Positions 16,716 through 27,300 of a stretch of 64,000 nucleotides of DNA are shown piece after piece. The position numbers and the translations under genes were made by a program. Each line of letters begins with the position of its first letter. The stretch's first letter is position 1. The notes beneath the pieces are model-generated. The model was not told the DNA's origin. It was given only the letters and a program-made list of their open reading frames with translations, and did not search any database. This DNA is from Chthonomonas calidirosea. GTDB taxonomy: Bacteria; Armatimonadota; Fimbriimonadia; Fimbriimonadales; Fimbriimonadaceae. Location: contig CAMCWC010000007.1 of assembly GCA_945882415.1 (NCBI GenBank), positions 62,001 to 126,000 of the forward strand, given 5' to 3'.

Positions 16716-17671
16716 GATTTTGCAGGTGCGGGATTGACGGGTTGCGGCTTGCGGTTCTTTCGAATCTCCGCGATGTTTTCGAGGAGAACGGTGAGAATCA
16801 GCAAGCTGCCGATAACGACTAGATTAAGCTCATTTTGCTTCCAATGCCAACTGACAAACTCGCGCGTTTCGTGAATCAGTATCAGGCCAAGGACCAAACC
16901 GGTCACCCGGCCCTTGCCGCCGTGAATGCTGGCTCCGCCGAGGACAACTGCCGTAATCGCATCGAGCTCTAAGCCGGACGCCATGTCGGCCTTCGCGGTG
17001 TTGTTTCGCGCCACCAGCAAGATGGCCGCGATTCCGCAAATGAGCCCGGAGAATCCGTAAAGCCAAAGTTTCACTCGATCTACCGGAATCCGGGAGAACC
17101 GGGAAACGTTCTCTTCTGTGCCGATGGCCAGCACCCAGCGCCCGAAGTAAGTTCGGGTCATCACCAAGTGCGTGCCGAGGGCTGCGAGGACAAAGATGAC
17201 GACGGGCGTCGGTCCCTGCAAGGCACTCAGTAACCAGTCTGGGTAGCCGGAGATCGCGCGGGCCGTGCTGATTCCTTCTGCCATCCCGCGATAAGCCGCC
17301 AGGGTAGCGAGGGTGACCAGCAACGGGTGAACCTTCATCTTGGTGACGAACCAGCCGTTCAGCCCGCCGAGCAGCGTGCCAATGACTACCGTCAGCGCGA
17401 CCGCTACCACTGGCGGCACGTTTCGCTCGAACATCAAACCGAAGCTCACCGCCGAGAGGGCAACCATCGAGCCGACCGAAAGGTCAATCCCGGCCGTGAT
17501 CACGATCAACAGCATCGGGATCGCGACCAGTGCGAGTTCCCAAAGGTGCGTCGCCAAAAGCGTCTGCGCTCTCACCGTCACAAACTTAGGCTCCAGAACG
17601 CTCGCTGCTCCCATCAGGCACACCAGCAGCACGATAAGCGTCAGCTCCCTTGACCAACGAAAAGTTTTCAT
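16712..17671 (-). CDS. rhaQ: Rhamnose-type ABC transporter permease
   Basis: 319 residues from the ATG at 17671 (MKTFRWSRELTLIVLL), chosen because GGAGGG lies 7 nt upstream and because ATGA then overlaps the stop of the fused gene before it. An ATG-type start seven codons earlier (17692) is possible. It is a sugar permease of the RbsC/BPD_transp_2 type, with about eight to ten membrane segments and the ITAGIDLSVGSMVALSAVSF and GLELDAITAVVLGGASIHGG family motifs. It would pair with the permease half of the fused protein to form the channel. RhaQ versus RhaP is not resolvable by eye. Confidence 0.85.
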   Translation of the reverse strand: MKTFRWSRELTLIVLLVCLMGAASVLEPKFVTVRAQTLLATHLWELALVAIPMLLIVITAGIDLSVGSMVALSAVSFGLMFERNVPPVVAVALTVVIGTLLGGLNGWFVTKMKVHPLLVTLATLAAYRGMAEGISTARAISGYPDWLLSALQGPTPVVIFVLAALGTHLVMTRTYFGRWVLAIGTEENVSRFSRIPVDRVKLWLYGFSGLICGIAAILLVARNNTAKADMASGLELDAITAVVLGGASIHGGKGRVTGLVLGLILIHETREFVSWHWKQNELNLVVIGSLLILTVLLENIAEIRKNRKPQPVNPAPAKS

Positions 17672-20085
17672 CGTGCTGCCCTCCTTCGCCAAACCTGATC
17701 GCCGAGAATCGCCACGAGGATGAATCCACCCTGAATAGCTCGCTCCCAGTAAGTCGCGGAATCTCCGAGCTTCAGGAAGATCAGCACCGTTGAGACGATC
17801 CCAAGCGTGATTGCACCGAGGACGGTGCCGAGCACCGTCCCGCGTCCGCCCTGAATTGAGGTTCCGCCGACAATCACCGAGGCGATCGCCACCAGTTCAA
17901 AACCAGAGCCGAAGCCAGACTCGATCACCTGGAGCTGGGTCGCGCTGAAAAGCGCAGCAATCCCTGCCGCGAGCCCGGTCAGCATGAACACGCACAGCTT
18001 GATCCGATGCTCCGGGACGCCACGCAGCTTGGCCGCGCTCGGGTTGCTGCCGAGCGCGAATACCTGAACGCCGAACCGAGTTCCTTTCGCCAGCCACCAG
18101 GTGAACAAGGCAAACGCTATCGCCATGAGCACGCTCAAGGGAAGCCCGAGCCAGTTGCCTGTTCCAAAGGAGCGCAGTCCATCTGGCAGTTTTTCGATCC
18201 ACTTTCCGCCCATCGTGCGTTCCGTGACGCCCCGCAAAATGGTCAGCATCCCGAGGGTGACAATGATCGACGGAACGCGGCCGAAGGTGACGAGGAGCCC
18301 GTTGATCAGTCCGCCAAGGACTCCGATGCCAAGGCAAATGCTGACCCCAACCGGTACAGGCAGCCCCATCCTATCGGTTGAGCAAGCAACGCCGAGACAC
18401 GCGGCGCAGAGCCCCATTAGCGAGCCGACGGAGATGTCGATTTCCCGAGCCAGGATCACCAGCGTCATGGCGCACCCGACAATGAGGGCGGGTGCGACCT
18501 TTACGAGCATGTCGAGAATGTTTCCTGCCGCTAAGAATTGCGGATTCAGCCCGGCAGCGAGCGCAAGCGTGGCGATCAACAATCCGCCCACTCCAACTTC
18601 CGGCCTCAGACTCTTCTTTGGCACGCTCGTTGGTGCCGCAACTTCTGAAAGTGTCTCCGATGGCAGGGCCAACGCGAGCACCTTTTCCTGGGTCGCTGTC
18701 TCGCGGCTAAGCTCGCCAGAAATCTGGCCTTCCCGCATCACCAAAATTCGGTCCCCGAGGCCAAGTACTTCCTTGAGCTCGCTGGAGATCACCAGCACCG
18801 CTACGCCAGAGGCCGCGATCTCGGCGACCAACTCATGAATCTGCGCCTTTGCCCCGACGTCGACCCCTCGTGTGGGCTCATCTAGAATCAGCACGTTCGG
18901 CTTTGTGGCCAGCCATTTGCCCAGCAGCACCTTTTGCTGGTTGCCTCCAGACAGCGATTGCGCCGGGACTTCGTCGGACGGTGCTTTGATCGCCAACCGC
19001 TCCATGAATCCGCGCGACGTTTCGGCCTCTTGGGCGCGGGGAATCAGGCCAGTTCCCGCCGGAGCCATGGCCATGTTGTCCCGAAGTGAGAACGGCAGAT
19101 GAAGCCCCTCGTGCTGCCGGTCCTCGGGCACGAGCGCGATTTTGTCGCCATCGATCCAGACCTGCCCAGACTCGAACGGATCGATGCCAAAGATCGCTCG
19201 GGCTACTTCGGATCGGCCCGCGCCGACCAGTCCGGCCAGAGCAACAACTTCCCCGCCTCGAACTTCGAAGTTAATGTTCGAAAACTTGCCCGGCGAGGAA
19301 AGTCCGGTAACACGCAGCCGAACTGGCCCCGGTTCCGTGGCGCGAATCTCGGGAGATGCAACTTCTCTGCCCACCATTGCCTGCACCAAATCGGCGGGCG
19401 ACACTTCCGAAATGGGGCGCGTTGCAACATGGCGGCCATCACGGAGCACGGTCACGCGATCGGCGAGGGCGAAAATCTCGTCCATGCGGTGGCTCACGTA
19501 CATCACCGCGACTCTCTTATCTCGAATCGCCCGAATACTGCGGAACAAGGCATCGGTCTCGCGGCTGGAAAGCGACGCCGTTGGCTCGTCAAGAATCAGA
19601 AGTCGGCAATCCGTAGCCAGCGCCCTCGCGACCATCACCATTTGCCGCTGCGCCAGACTCCTTTGCTCCAAAGGCAGGTCCAGGTCAAACTTTTCGCCGA
19701 GTTCCTGAAGGGCGGCTTCAGTTCGCGCTTTCATCTCGGCACGGTCGATGAGAAGACCGCCGAATTTTGTCGGCTCGCGCATCAGTTGATGGTTCTCCAC
19801 CGCTGACATCGACAGGAACACCGCCGACTCCTGATGGACCATCGAGATTCCCGCCGCTTCAGCACTCGTGACGGAGCCAAAAGAAACGGCCCTGCCATCG
19901 AGCTTCACCGTGCCCGAGGTTGGCTCGACCATGCCGGCAAGGATTTTGTTGAGGGTCGATTTGCCCGCCCCGTTCTCACCGCAAATGGCATGAACCTCCC
20001 CGGCGGCGATATCAAGATCGACGCCATCCAGAGCGAGCACGCCACCGTACCGTTTGGTCAGGCCGCGGATTTCAATCGTTGCCAT
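17668..20085 (-). CDS. Fused ABC ATPase (two NBDs) and permease for rhamnose-type sugar uptake
   Basis: 805 residues. Residues 1-480 form a sugar ABC ATPase with two nucleotide-binding domains, as in RbsA/RhaT: first Walker A GENGAGKST (36-44) and ILDEPTASLS; a degenerate second Walker A (GLVGAGRSE) but an intact LSGGNQQKV signature and LDEPTRGVDVG. From about residue 494 a complete RbsC-type permease follows (LAREIDISVGSLMGL, VIVGGTSIQGGRGTVLG). These are usually separate rhaT and rhaP genes; here no stop or frameshift separates them. The start MATIEIRGLTKRYGG lies 18 nt after the SGNH hydrolase stop. Confidence 0.88.
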   Translation of the reverse strand: MATIEIRGLTKRYGGVLALDGVDLDIAAGEVHAICGENGAGKSTLNKILAGMVEPTSGTVKLDGRAVSFGSVTSAEAAGISMVHQESAVFLSMSAVENHQLMREPTKFGGLLIDRAEMKARTEAALQELGEKFDLDLPLEQRSLAQRQMVMVARALATDCRLLILDEPTASLSSRETDALFRSIRAIRDKRVAVMYVSHRMDEIFALADRVTVLRDGRHVATRPISEVSPADLVQAMVGREVASPEIRATEPGPVRLRVTGLSSPGKFSNINFEVRGGEVVALAGLVGAGRSEVARAIFGIDPFESGQVWIDGDKIALVPEDRQHEGLHLPFSLRDNMAMAPAGTGLIPRAQEAETSRGFMERLAIKAPSDEVPAQSLSGGNQQKVLLGKWLATKPNVLILDEPTRGVDVGAKAQIHELVAEIAASGVAVLVISSELKEVLGLGDRILVMREGQISGELSRETATQEKVLALALPSETLSEVAAPTSVPKKSLRPEVGVGGLLIATLALAAGLNPQFLAAGNILDMLVKVAPALIVGCAMTLVILAREIDISVGSLMGLCAACLGVACSTDRMGLPVPVGVSICLGIGVLGGLINGLLVTFGRVPSIIVTLGMLTILRGVTERTMGGKWIEKLPDGLRSFGTGNWLGLPLSVLMAIAFALFTWWLAKGTRFGVQVFALGSNPSAAKLRGVPEHRIKLCVFMLTGLAAGIAALFSATQLQVIESGFGSGFELVAIASVIVGGTSIQGGRGTVLGTVLGAITLGIVSTVLIFLKLGDSATYWERAIQGGFILVAILGDQVWRRRAAR
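17679..17684 (-). promoter_or_regulatory. Shine-Dalgarno GGAGGG that sets the permease start
   Basis: GGAGGG lies 7 nt from the ATG at 17671, inside the end of the upstream fused gene. It decides between the starts at 17692 and 17671. Confidence 0.7.
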
Positions 20086-20103
20086 GCGTGTGAGCCCGGA
20101 CGA

Positions 20104-20775
20104 TCACCAAGGGAGAAACGGCCCAACGACCTTCTTCCAAATCTTGTAGCCATCGGCATTCATGTGCAGTCGGTCGGAAACGAAGATCTCCGGCCGAGGT
20201 CCGCCCGATTCGTTTAGCATTGCGGGAAAAACATCTATAAATACTAAGTTCTCGCCATCGATGGTTTGCTTCCGAATGAGGTCATTTGCCTTTCGGAACT
20301 CCGGCCACTTTGCCTCGCGCACAGGGGATGGCGACAACGAAATGAAGGCGATACGCACATTCGGAAGTTCTGCCCGAACCGTGGAAACGAACTTGCCAAA
20401 GTCTGCGGCGACCGTCTCCGCGGTCTTGCCGCTCGCGATATCGTTTGTCCCCGCGAAGAGCACGATCATTTTCGGCTTGTACGGCGTGATGATCCGCTTG
20501 GCGAACTTGATCGAGTCGCTGAGCTGCGAACCGCCAAACCCGCGCCCGATTACATTCTTTCCGGGAAAGTCCTGCTTGAGGGTCTTCCAAAGTTTGATGC
20601 TGGAACTGCCGACGAACACGATGCCGTCTTTCTGAGGCGGATTCACCTTGTCTGCCGCTTCATATGCGACGATCTCAGGTTCAAATGGAGACTCCTGCGG
20701 CCCACCGGCGATCGAAAGGCTACCAAGCCCAAGGCCGCAGGCCAACACCCAACTCACGCACCGTCGCGTATTCAT
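20104..20775 (-). CDS. SGNH/GDSL-type secreted esterase
   Basis: 223 residues from the ATG at 20775 (a GTG sits one codon earlier). A signal peptide is visible (CVSWVLACGLGLGSLSIAGG). The SGNH blocks appear in order: VFVGSSSIKLW with the catalytic Ser, GRGFGGSQLSD, LFAGTNDIASG with the Asn, and DRLHMNADGYKIW with the Asp and His. This is close to the rhamnogalacturonan-acetylesterase/PAF-acetylhydrolase-like lipases. It is the first gene of the run that continues into the rhamnose transporter and is divergent from the rhamnosidase, so deacetylation of rhamnose-containing glycans is a reasonable guess. Confidence 0.85.
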   Translation of the reverse strand: MNTRRCVSWVLACGLGLGSLSIAGGPQESPFEPEIVAYEAADKVNPPQKDGIVFVGSSSIKLWKTLKQDFPGKNVIGRGFGGSQLSDSIKFAKRIITPYKPKMIVLFAGTNDIASGKTAETVAADFGKFVSTVRAELPNVRIAFISLSPSPVREAKWPEFRKANDLIRKQTIDGENLVFIDVFPAMLNESGGPRPEIFVSDRLHMNADGYKIWKKVVGPFLPW

Positions 20776-20822
20776 CACACGTTCTTACCCAACTACCGCT
20801 TCCCTTATCTGAGGTGCGCTAG

Positions 20823-20828
20823 TACAAT
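20823..20828 (+). promoter_or_regulatory. -10-like element for the rhamnosidase gene
   Basis: TACAAT, 12 nt before the ATG at 20841, giving a leader of only about 6 nt. The full space to the divergent SGNH gene is about 65 bp, so any operator for a rhamnose regulator would have to overlap both promoters. I see no clear palindrome there. Confidence 0.4.
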
Positions 20829-20840
20829 CGCGTCACGCAC

Positions 20841-23837
20841 ATGGTAACGCTCCTGCCGTTCGTCGCTTCAAGTTCCGTTTTTGCCTACGATTTAAGGTGC
20901 GAAGCGCTAGAAAATCCGCTCGCCATCGAGTCGGCCAAGCCAGTGCTCAGTTGGAAACTGAAAGAGGTGAGCAAAGGGGCCAAGAACCTCCAGCAAACTT
21001 CGTACGAGATTCTTGTCGCAACGAGTCCAGCGAAGCTGCAAGGCACTCGGGCCGATCTCTGGCGATCTGGCAAGATCCTATCAAACGACTCCTTCAACAT
21101 TCCGTACCGGGGTCGAGCACTACGCGCAGGCGAAAAGGCGTTCTGGACGGTGCGAGTTTGGGACCAGAACTCGATGCCGAGTCGGTTTGCGAACGCCGCA
21201 ACCTTCTCTGCCGGACTGAAAGCATGGAGCGCAAGTTGGATCCACGGTGCCAAACCGGGTGCTACCCAAGAAGCCCTCAAAGATGCGATCTGGATCGGAC
21301 CTTCAAGCTCTACCAAGACCGACGCCCCCGCCGGCACATATGTCTTCACGCGACGATTTAATCTCGCCAAACCAACGTCTGGCAAGATTCAGCTGACCGC
21401 CGACAACACCTTCGTCTTGAGTCTGAACGGCGTTCGACTCAAGGCCACGACCGAGGTCGAAGGGTGGCGAAAACCAGAATCGGTCGACCTCACCAAGCAC
21501 CTCAAGGCCGGAGAGAACGTGCTCGAAGTCTCGGTGAACAACGCTTCTCAGGGGCCAACAGGACTCCTCGCCGCAATGACGATCAAGGACGGCGGCTCAA
21601 CAAAGACGATTTACTCGGACAAGCAATGGCTGTCAGAAATGGCACCGGCGAGAGAGATTGGAAAGAACGGCGTCGGTCCCTGGAACGCGGTTCGGGATGG
21701 TCAATTAGTTAAAGCTCCGGCCCAATACTTCCGCAAATCGTTCCGTTCTGCAGGCAAAATCACCCGCGCCACCGCGTACGTCACCGCCCTAGGGATCGTC
21801 GATTTCTCGGTTAACGGAAAGCGCGTCTCGGAAGACCTGTTCACTCCTGGCTGGACAAACTACGCCAAGCGCACCCACTACCGAGCCTTCGATATCACCA
21901 AGAGCCTAAAGCCCGGGCAGAACCAGGTCGATGCGATTCTTGGCCAGGGATGGTACGCGGGCTACATCGCCTGGGGCCTGCAGCGCGAGCACTACGGCTC
22001 CACCCCGATGCTCAAGGCGCAGGTCGTCCTCGAATACGCCAACGGCAGCAAGCAGACGATCAAGACCGACGGCACCTGGCAGGTTGCCGAGGGACAAATT
22101 CTTGACGAACACTTCCTCCACGGCGAAAAGTACGACGCACGGAAGACGCCAGCCAACTGGAAACCGGCAAAGATCGGCAAGTACGCGACCAAGCTGGAAG
22201 CCTTCCCTGGTAACCCGGTTCGGGCGTACCAAACGGTCAAGGCAAAGTCGATCAAGCGCCAAGCCGACGGCACCTATCTCATCAACTTTGGGCAAAACCT
22301 CAGCGGGTTCGTGAAGCTGAAGTCGAAAGAATCCGCCGGTAAGACGATCACGATTCGCCATGCCGAGCGGCTTGATAAAGACGGCAAAATCTACACCACC
22401 AACCTCCGAGCGGCACAGGCGATCGACACCTACACCTTCCGCAGCAATGCCGTGGAGACCTGGAACCCAAGATTCACATTCCACGGATTCCAGTACATCG
22501 AGGTCGCTGGTGTGTCAAAACCGCCGACCGCCGAGACCTTCCAGGCCCTCGCGATTTCTAGCGATACGCCCGAGGTCGGCACGCTTCAGACCAGCGACAA
22601 GATGCTGAACACCCTCGTGAAGAACGCCTGGTGGACGCAAAAGATGAACTTCATCGACGTCCCTACCGACTGTCCGCAGCGCGATGAGCGACTCGGCTGG
22701 ACCGGTGACGCGCAGGCTTACGTTGAGACGGCAGCGTACTACTCCGACGTTCAAGCCTTCTTTAAGAAGTGGCTGGTCACCTTGGACGACGACCAGCGAA
22801 AAGACGGCCAATATCCAAAGGTCGCCCCGGTTCTTGCGGGACTTGACGATGGCGGCCCAGCTTGGGCTGACGCCGGTGTGATCTGCCCAATGGCGATCTA
22901 CGACGCTTACGGCGACAAAGAGCTCCTCGCCCGGCACTATCCAAACATGAAGCGGTTTATTGCCTTCTGCAAGAACCGATCGAAATCGAATCTCCTGCCG
23001 CCCGATCAGTTCCACTGCTTCGGTGACTGGCTGAGCATTCGGGCCGAAACGCCGAACGACGTCATTGCTCAGGCTTACTTTGCCGGCAGCGTTGCCCTCG
23101 TCGCCCGAGCCGCCCGCGAGCTCGGCAAAACGGAAGACGAAGCGATGTATGTAGAGCTACACGAGAAGGTGAAGAAGGCTTTCCAAGACGCCTACGTTTC
23201 CGCGGATGGCAAAGTCAAGGGCGAAACCCAATGCGCGTACGTGCTCGCTCTCGGCTTTGATCTGTTGCCAGAAAGCAAGCGTGACCAAGCCGCCGCGCAC
23301 TTGATCAAGGACATCGAAAATCGAAACTGGCACCTCAGCACCGGGTTTGTCGGAACGCGAGACCTGATGCACGTGCTCTCGAAAATCGGCCGGAATGACG
23401 TTGCCTTCCGACTTCTGCACAACACGACGTTCCCCAGTTGGGGCTTCACCATCGTGAACGGTGCGACGAGCATTTGGGAGCGATGGGACGGCTGGACGCC
23501 CGAAAAGGGCTTCCAAGACGCGGGAATGAACTCCTTTGCCCACTACGCCTACGGCGCGGTCGCGGGTTGGATGTACAAAACAATCGGCGGGATCAGCCCG
23601 GCCTCGCCCGGCTACGCCACCATCCGCATCGCTCCGCAGTACGACCCCCGATTGAATTGGGCGACAACGACCTACAACTCCGTGCGTGGCCCGATCCGGA
23701 CCTCCTGGAAGCGAATGGGGTCGAAGGTGGTTCTGACCGTTCAAGTACCGCCAAACACTCGCGCGGCGATCGAAGTGCCTCGCGGAAATGGCCAAATCGA
23801 GCGCCACAACGTCGGCTCCGGAACCTGGTCCTTCTAA
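20841..23837 (+). CDS. Alpha-L-rhamnosidase, GH78
   Basis: 998 residues. The domain order is that of GH78: beta-sandwich domains (about 20-450, including the Bac_rhamnosid-N part LKAWSASWIHG and a carbohydrate-binding part), the (alpha/alpha)6 barrel (about 570-900) and a C-terminal beta domain (GGISPASPGYATIRIAP). The conserved DCPQRDERLGWTGD (610-623) carries the general acid Glu616, and SIWERWDGW carries Glu880, the likely general base. It releases terminal alpha-L-rhamnose from glycosides and polysaccharides. The leader MVTLLPFVASSSVFA is short and lacks basic residues, but an in-frame stop at 20820 excludes a longer start. Divergent from the esterase-transporter run. Confidence 0.92.
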   Translation: MVTLLPFVASSSVFAYDLRCEALENPLAIESAKPVLSWKLKEVSKGAKNLQQTSYEILVATSPAKLQGTRADLWRSGKILSNDSFNIPYRGRALRAGEKAFWTVRVWDQNSMPSRFANAATFSAGLKAWSASWIHGAKPGATQEALKDAIWIGPSSSTKTDAPAGTYVFTRRFNLAKPTSGKIQLTADNTFVLSLNGVRLKATTEVEGWRKPESVDLTKHLKAGENVLEVSVNNASQGPTGLLAAMTIKDGGSTKTIYSDKQWLSEMAPAREIGKNGVGPWNAVRDGQLVKAPAQYFRKSFRSAGKITRATAYVTALGIVDFSVNGKRVSEDLFTPGWTNYAKRTHYRAFDITKSLKPGQNQVDAILGQGWYAGYIAWGLQREHYGSTPMLKAQVVLEYANGSKQTIKTDGTWQVAEGQILDEHFLHGEKYDARKTPANWKPAKIGKYATKLEAFPGNPVRAYQTVKAKSIKRQADGTYLINFGQNLSGFVKLKSKESAGKTITIRHAERLDKDGKIYTTNLRAAQAIDTYTFRSNAVETWNPRFTFHGFQYIEVAGVSKPPTAETFQALAISSDTPEVGTLQTSDKMLNTLVKNAWWTQKMNFIDVPTDCPQRDERLGWTGDAQAYVETAAYYSDVQAFFKKWLVTLDDDQRKDGQYPKVAPVLAGLDDGGPAWADAGVICPMAIYDAYGDKELLARHYPNMKRFIAFCKNRSKSNLLPPDQFHCFGDWLSIRAETPNDVIAQAYFAGSVALVARAARELGKTEDEAMYVELHEKVKKAFQDAYVSADGKVKGETQCAYVLALGFDLLPESKRDQAAAHLIKDIENRNWHLSTGFVGTRDLMHVLSKIGRNDVAFRLLHNTTFPSWGFTIVNGATSIWERWDGWTPEKGFQDAGMNSFAHYAYGAVAGWMYKTIGGISPASPGYATIRIAPQYDPRLNWATTTYNSVRGPIRTSWKRMGSKVVLTVQVPPNTRAAIEVPRGNGQIERHNVGSGTWSF

Positions 23838-23843
23838 AGAAAG

Positions 23844-23872
23844 TCCGGCTCGATCCTAAGGATCGAGCCGGA
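23844..23872. terminator. Hairpin terminator after rhamnosidase
   Basis: TCCGGCTCGATCC (23844-23856) pairs perfectly with 23860-23872 around TAA. It lies between the rhamnosidase and the convergent TPR gene. There is no strong T tract. Confidence 0.8.
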
Positions 23873-23875
23873 TAG

Positions 23876-24286
23876 TTAGTCTTCGTGCATCACGATCTTG
23901 GCTTCAACCCGTTGGTTGATTTCCCAACGTTCGCCACGGTGCTTGACCCGGTCTTGCAAGAAGTCTCGAAGCGCCAACAGGGTGCGATCGTTTGGCGCGA
24001 GCTTGATGCTGTCTTCGACAACGGGCCATGCTTCTTGATAGCGATTGAGTTGGATGAGGCATTGCGAAAGGTACAAGCCCGCTTTCCACATCTTCGGATC
24101 GAGGTTGAGCGCCCGTCGCAAGCTTTCAACCGCGCCGACGTGGTCCTTCCGCTGCATCAGGCACCAGCCCAGATAGCCGTTCACCTTCGGGTTCACCGGT
24201 TTGCTGCGCAGAAACTCGCGACAGCCTTCTTCGGCCGCCGTCCAATCCTGATTGGCTAATCGATCCTCGATTTCTTCCTGGGTCAT
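23876..24286 (-). CDS. Small TPR protein
   Basis: 136 residues with about three tetratricopeptide units: AEEGCREFLRSKPVNPKVNG, YLGWCLMQRKDHVGAVESLR and YLSQCLIQLNRYQEAWPVVE. No signal peptide or membrane segment, so it is probably a cytoplasmic scaffold. A GGAG sits 11 nt before the ATG. Transcribed away from the tricorn-like gene's terminator. No partner can be named. Confidence 0.8.
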   Translation of the reverse strand: MTQEEIEDRLANQDWTAAEEGCREFLRSKPVNPKVNGYLGWCLMQRKDHVGAVESLRRALNLDPKMWKAGLYLSQCLIQLNRYQEAWPVVEDSIKLAPNDRTLLALRDFLQDRVKHRGERWEINQRVEAKIVMHED

Positions 24287-24344
24287 CTCCGCAACTCCTT
24301 ACAGCATAACGCTGAAACAGCGAGTACGTTACAGCGCAAATGTT

Positions 24345-24378
24345 AAGGGCTCCGCGGCAAACGCCGAAGAGCCCTTTT
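24345..24378 (-). terminator. Terminator after the tricorn-like gene
   Basis: AAGGGCTC (24345-24352) pairs with GAGCCCTT (24369-24376), with a further inner GGC/GCC pairing. A second small hairpin, GCGGGAC-TTAT-GTCCCGC (24380-24397), sits directly after the stop codon at 24398. Confidence 0.65.
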
Positions 24379-24397
24379 CGCGGGACTTATGTCCCGC

Positions 24398-27300
24398 TTA
24401 CTTAACCTGCTGAACGAGAACGTCGATAGCCTTGTCGAGCTGGACATCCTTTCCGCTGAAGAACGCGTCTGGATCAACTTCCAGCATGAAGTCAGGAACG
24501 ACCCCCATGTTCTCAAGTGGCGAGCCATCGAGTCGGTACACGCCGGTACCTGGCATTCGAGCGATGGTTCCGTCAACCAACTGGAATCCGTTGGTGTAGA
24601 TGACGTAGCCCGGAGTTGGCATTCCGATGAGAGTTGCCAGCTTTCGAGCCTTCATGGAGTTCGGGAACATCTCCGCGTTCGAGAAGCTCGTCTGGTTGTG
24701 CAACACGACCATCGGGAAGTTTGCAACCTGACCAGGGCCAACGATCGGCGCTTCATCTCGAACTTGGTAGACCGCGTTTGGCTGTCGTTCCAAGATGTCC
24801 AAGATTCGGTCGGAGGTGTTGCCACCGCCGTTGTTTCGAACGTCGATGATGAGCGCTTTCTTGTCCTTCATCACCTGCCAGACCTGCTGCTGGAATCGAT
24901 CCAGTTCTGGCTGGCTCATGCCCGCGATGTGGACATAGCTCGCCTTTCCGTTCGACTTCTGCTCAACGTACTTGCGTCGAGACTCAAGCAGGTTCGCAAA
25001 CACGAGTCCGTTGAACTCGCCGCCGCTCATGGCTCGGTACTTCACTTCTCGAGTCTCGCCGGCCCGGTTTCTGACCGTCAATGTCAGTTCTCGGCCCGTC
25101 TCTTCGTTCAGCACGTCTCGGTACAGCGCTTCGTTTGCGCTGACCGCGACACCGTTGATCTTGGTGACCACTTCGCCCGCAACCAGCTTCGACTTCGCGA
25201 AGCTTCCCGGCGTTCGAGCCGGAACTTCCTTGATCTTGATTCCTTCGCCCTGCCAGTCGTAGTCGAAGGTGAATCCAAGGTGCGCGCTTTGCTGGCTTGA
25301 GATTGGCGCGGGCGCTGGAGCCGGCGAAACCTCGGAGTGGGAAGCTTCAAGCTCACCTACCATCATTCCAAGCACAGTAGCCATGTCATTTCGGTGACCG
25401 ACCGAAGGCAGGTACCGCTCGTACTTGGCGCGCAGGGCAACCCAGTCTCGTCCATGGAAGTTGGCGTCGTAGAAACCACGATTGAATTCGCGCCAGAACT
25501 GCGAGAATGCCGCCTTGCGCTCAAGTCGCAAGTCTCGGGTCCAGTCGGCGCGGAAGGCGACCGTCTGGGTTGGGAACTGGGGGACTCGGATGTTGAGCAA
25601 GTTGATCTGGCCGCCTCGGCTGAACTCGATCTGCTTGCCATCGGCCGCAATCTGGAAGTTTCGAACGCCGCCACCCGGTACGACCGATCGAGCGTTCTCG
25701 CCGGAGTAATCCACTCGCTGGATTTCGCCGTTCGAGGAGAAGTAGATCGCTCCGGTTTCTGGATCAACTTGGATGTTTCCGGTTACCGGAAGGCTCACGA
25801 ATCGCCGGGATCGAGTTTCGATACCGTCAAAGTCGATTTCTACCTTCACCGGTTCTTTCGGCTTCTTGTACTCGAGCTCGATTTCCGAAGCGCGGGTTTC
25901 TTCGGGCTGGAGTGGAAGAATGTAGAGGGCATCTCCGGCTCGGTTGCCGCCGTAATACAGGTACTTACCGTCGGCCGACCATCGTGGAGCGAAGTGTTGC
26001 GCGTTCAGCTGGGTGACGTCGTTGACCTTGCCGGTCTCGACGTTGACCACGTAGATGTTCTGCGCGGACTCCCAGTAGTAGTAGCCCGATCCGTTGAGAA
26101 CTTCTGCGTAGGCGACGTACTTCGAGTCAGGTGACCAAGAGTAGTCGAAGGCCGAGTTTCCGGTTCGTTCCAGAACTCGCTTCGCGGTGCCGCCATCAAC
26201 TGAAACTATGTAAAGTCCGCCCTGCTTTCCGGTTTGCCAGAAGCTCAGCGATTTCTTGTCCGGGGTGATCTGCAGGCTGCTAACGTCGGCATCGACGGTC
26301 GTGATGGCCTTCGACTCCTTCGTCGCAATATCCATGCGATACAGTCGCTCGGCACCTTCTCGGTCACTGACATAGAAGATCGCCTTGCCGTCTGGCGTCC
26401 AGATCGCCTCTTCGTCCGAGCCTTCCCAAGTGGTCAGGCGGGTGGCGTCGTCCTTGTTTGGTCCCTTCCCTTTCTTAACTGGGACGGTCCAGAGGTCGTA
26501 TCGAGCGGTGAACACGACGGTCTCACCGTTCGGGCTCAGGCTAAAGTCTTGCGCGCCGGAAGTGAGGACGAGGCGCTCTTCGGTCGCGGTCTTGTCGTCG
26601 ACGTTTGCCGTGATCGAAATCTTCTTTGGCGCATCGCCTTCGGTCGATACATAAATTTCGCCATCTCGCTCAAAAGCAACGACGGTTTTCTTCTTGGCCA
26701 CGGTGAGGAATCGAACGCCATCGCCTTCAAACTTCGTGACCGGATTGGCCTTGCCGCTGGCATCGATTTGGTAGATGTTTGGCGTGCCGCCAACGGTGTA
26801 CTTCACCTTTGGAATCGGCTTGTTTACGTAGCTACTGCTCGGGACCTTTGTGGTCATCGTAACGGTGTGAATGCCGGCTGCCGTCCAGTTGCTCCAGAGG
26901 TGCTGCAGACTGGTGTCGCGTAGGTTAGATCGCTTCTTTGCGTTCAGATCGTAAACCCACATCTGTGCGGCGTTTGAACCCTCGTAGCGCGCTCGGTTCC
27001 AAGGGAATCCAAATCGGCGGTAAAGCACCTTCTGGCCGTCGGGCGAGAACTTCGGATCGCCAATCGACATGAGGTCGGAGAAATGGCTGACGAACTTGCC
27101 GGTGGTGACATCCACGGTGAAAACGCTGGCCCAGCGGCTGTCGCGGCTGCCGCTGAAGAGAATCTTGCTGCCGTCCGGAGACCAATCGCTCGGGACGTCA
27201 TTGCCGCTGTGATAGGTAATTCGCTTCGGCGTTCCACCGTCAGCCGGGACAACGTAGATTTCGTTGTTGCCGTTTCGCGCGCTGGAAAAAGCGATCCACT

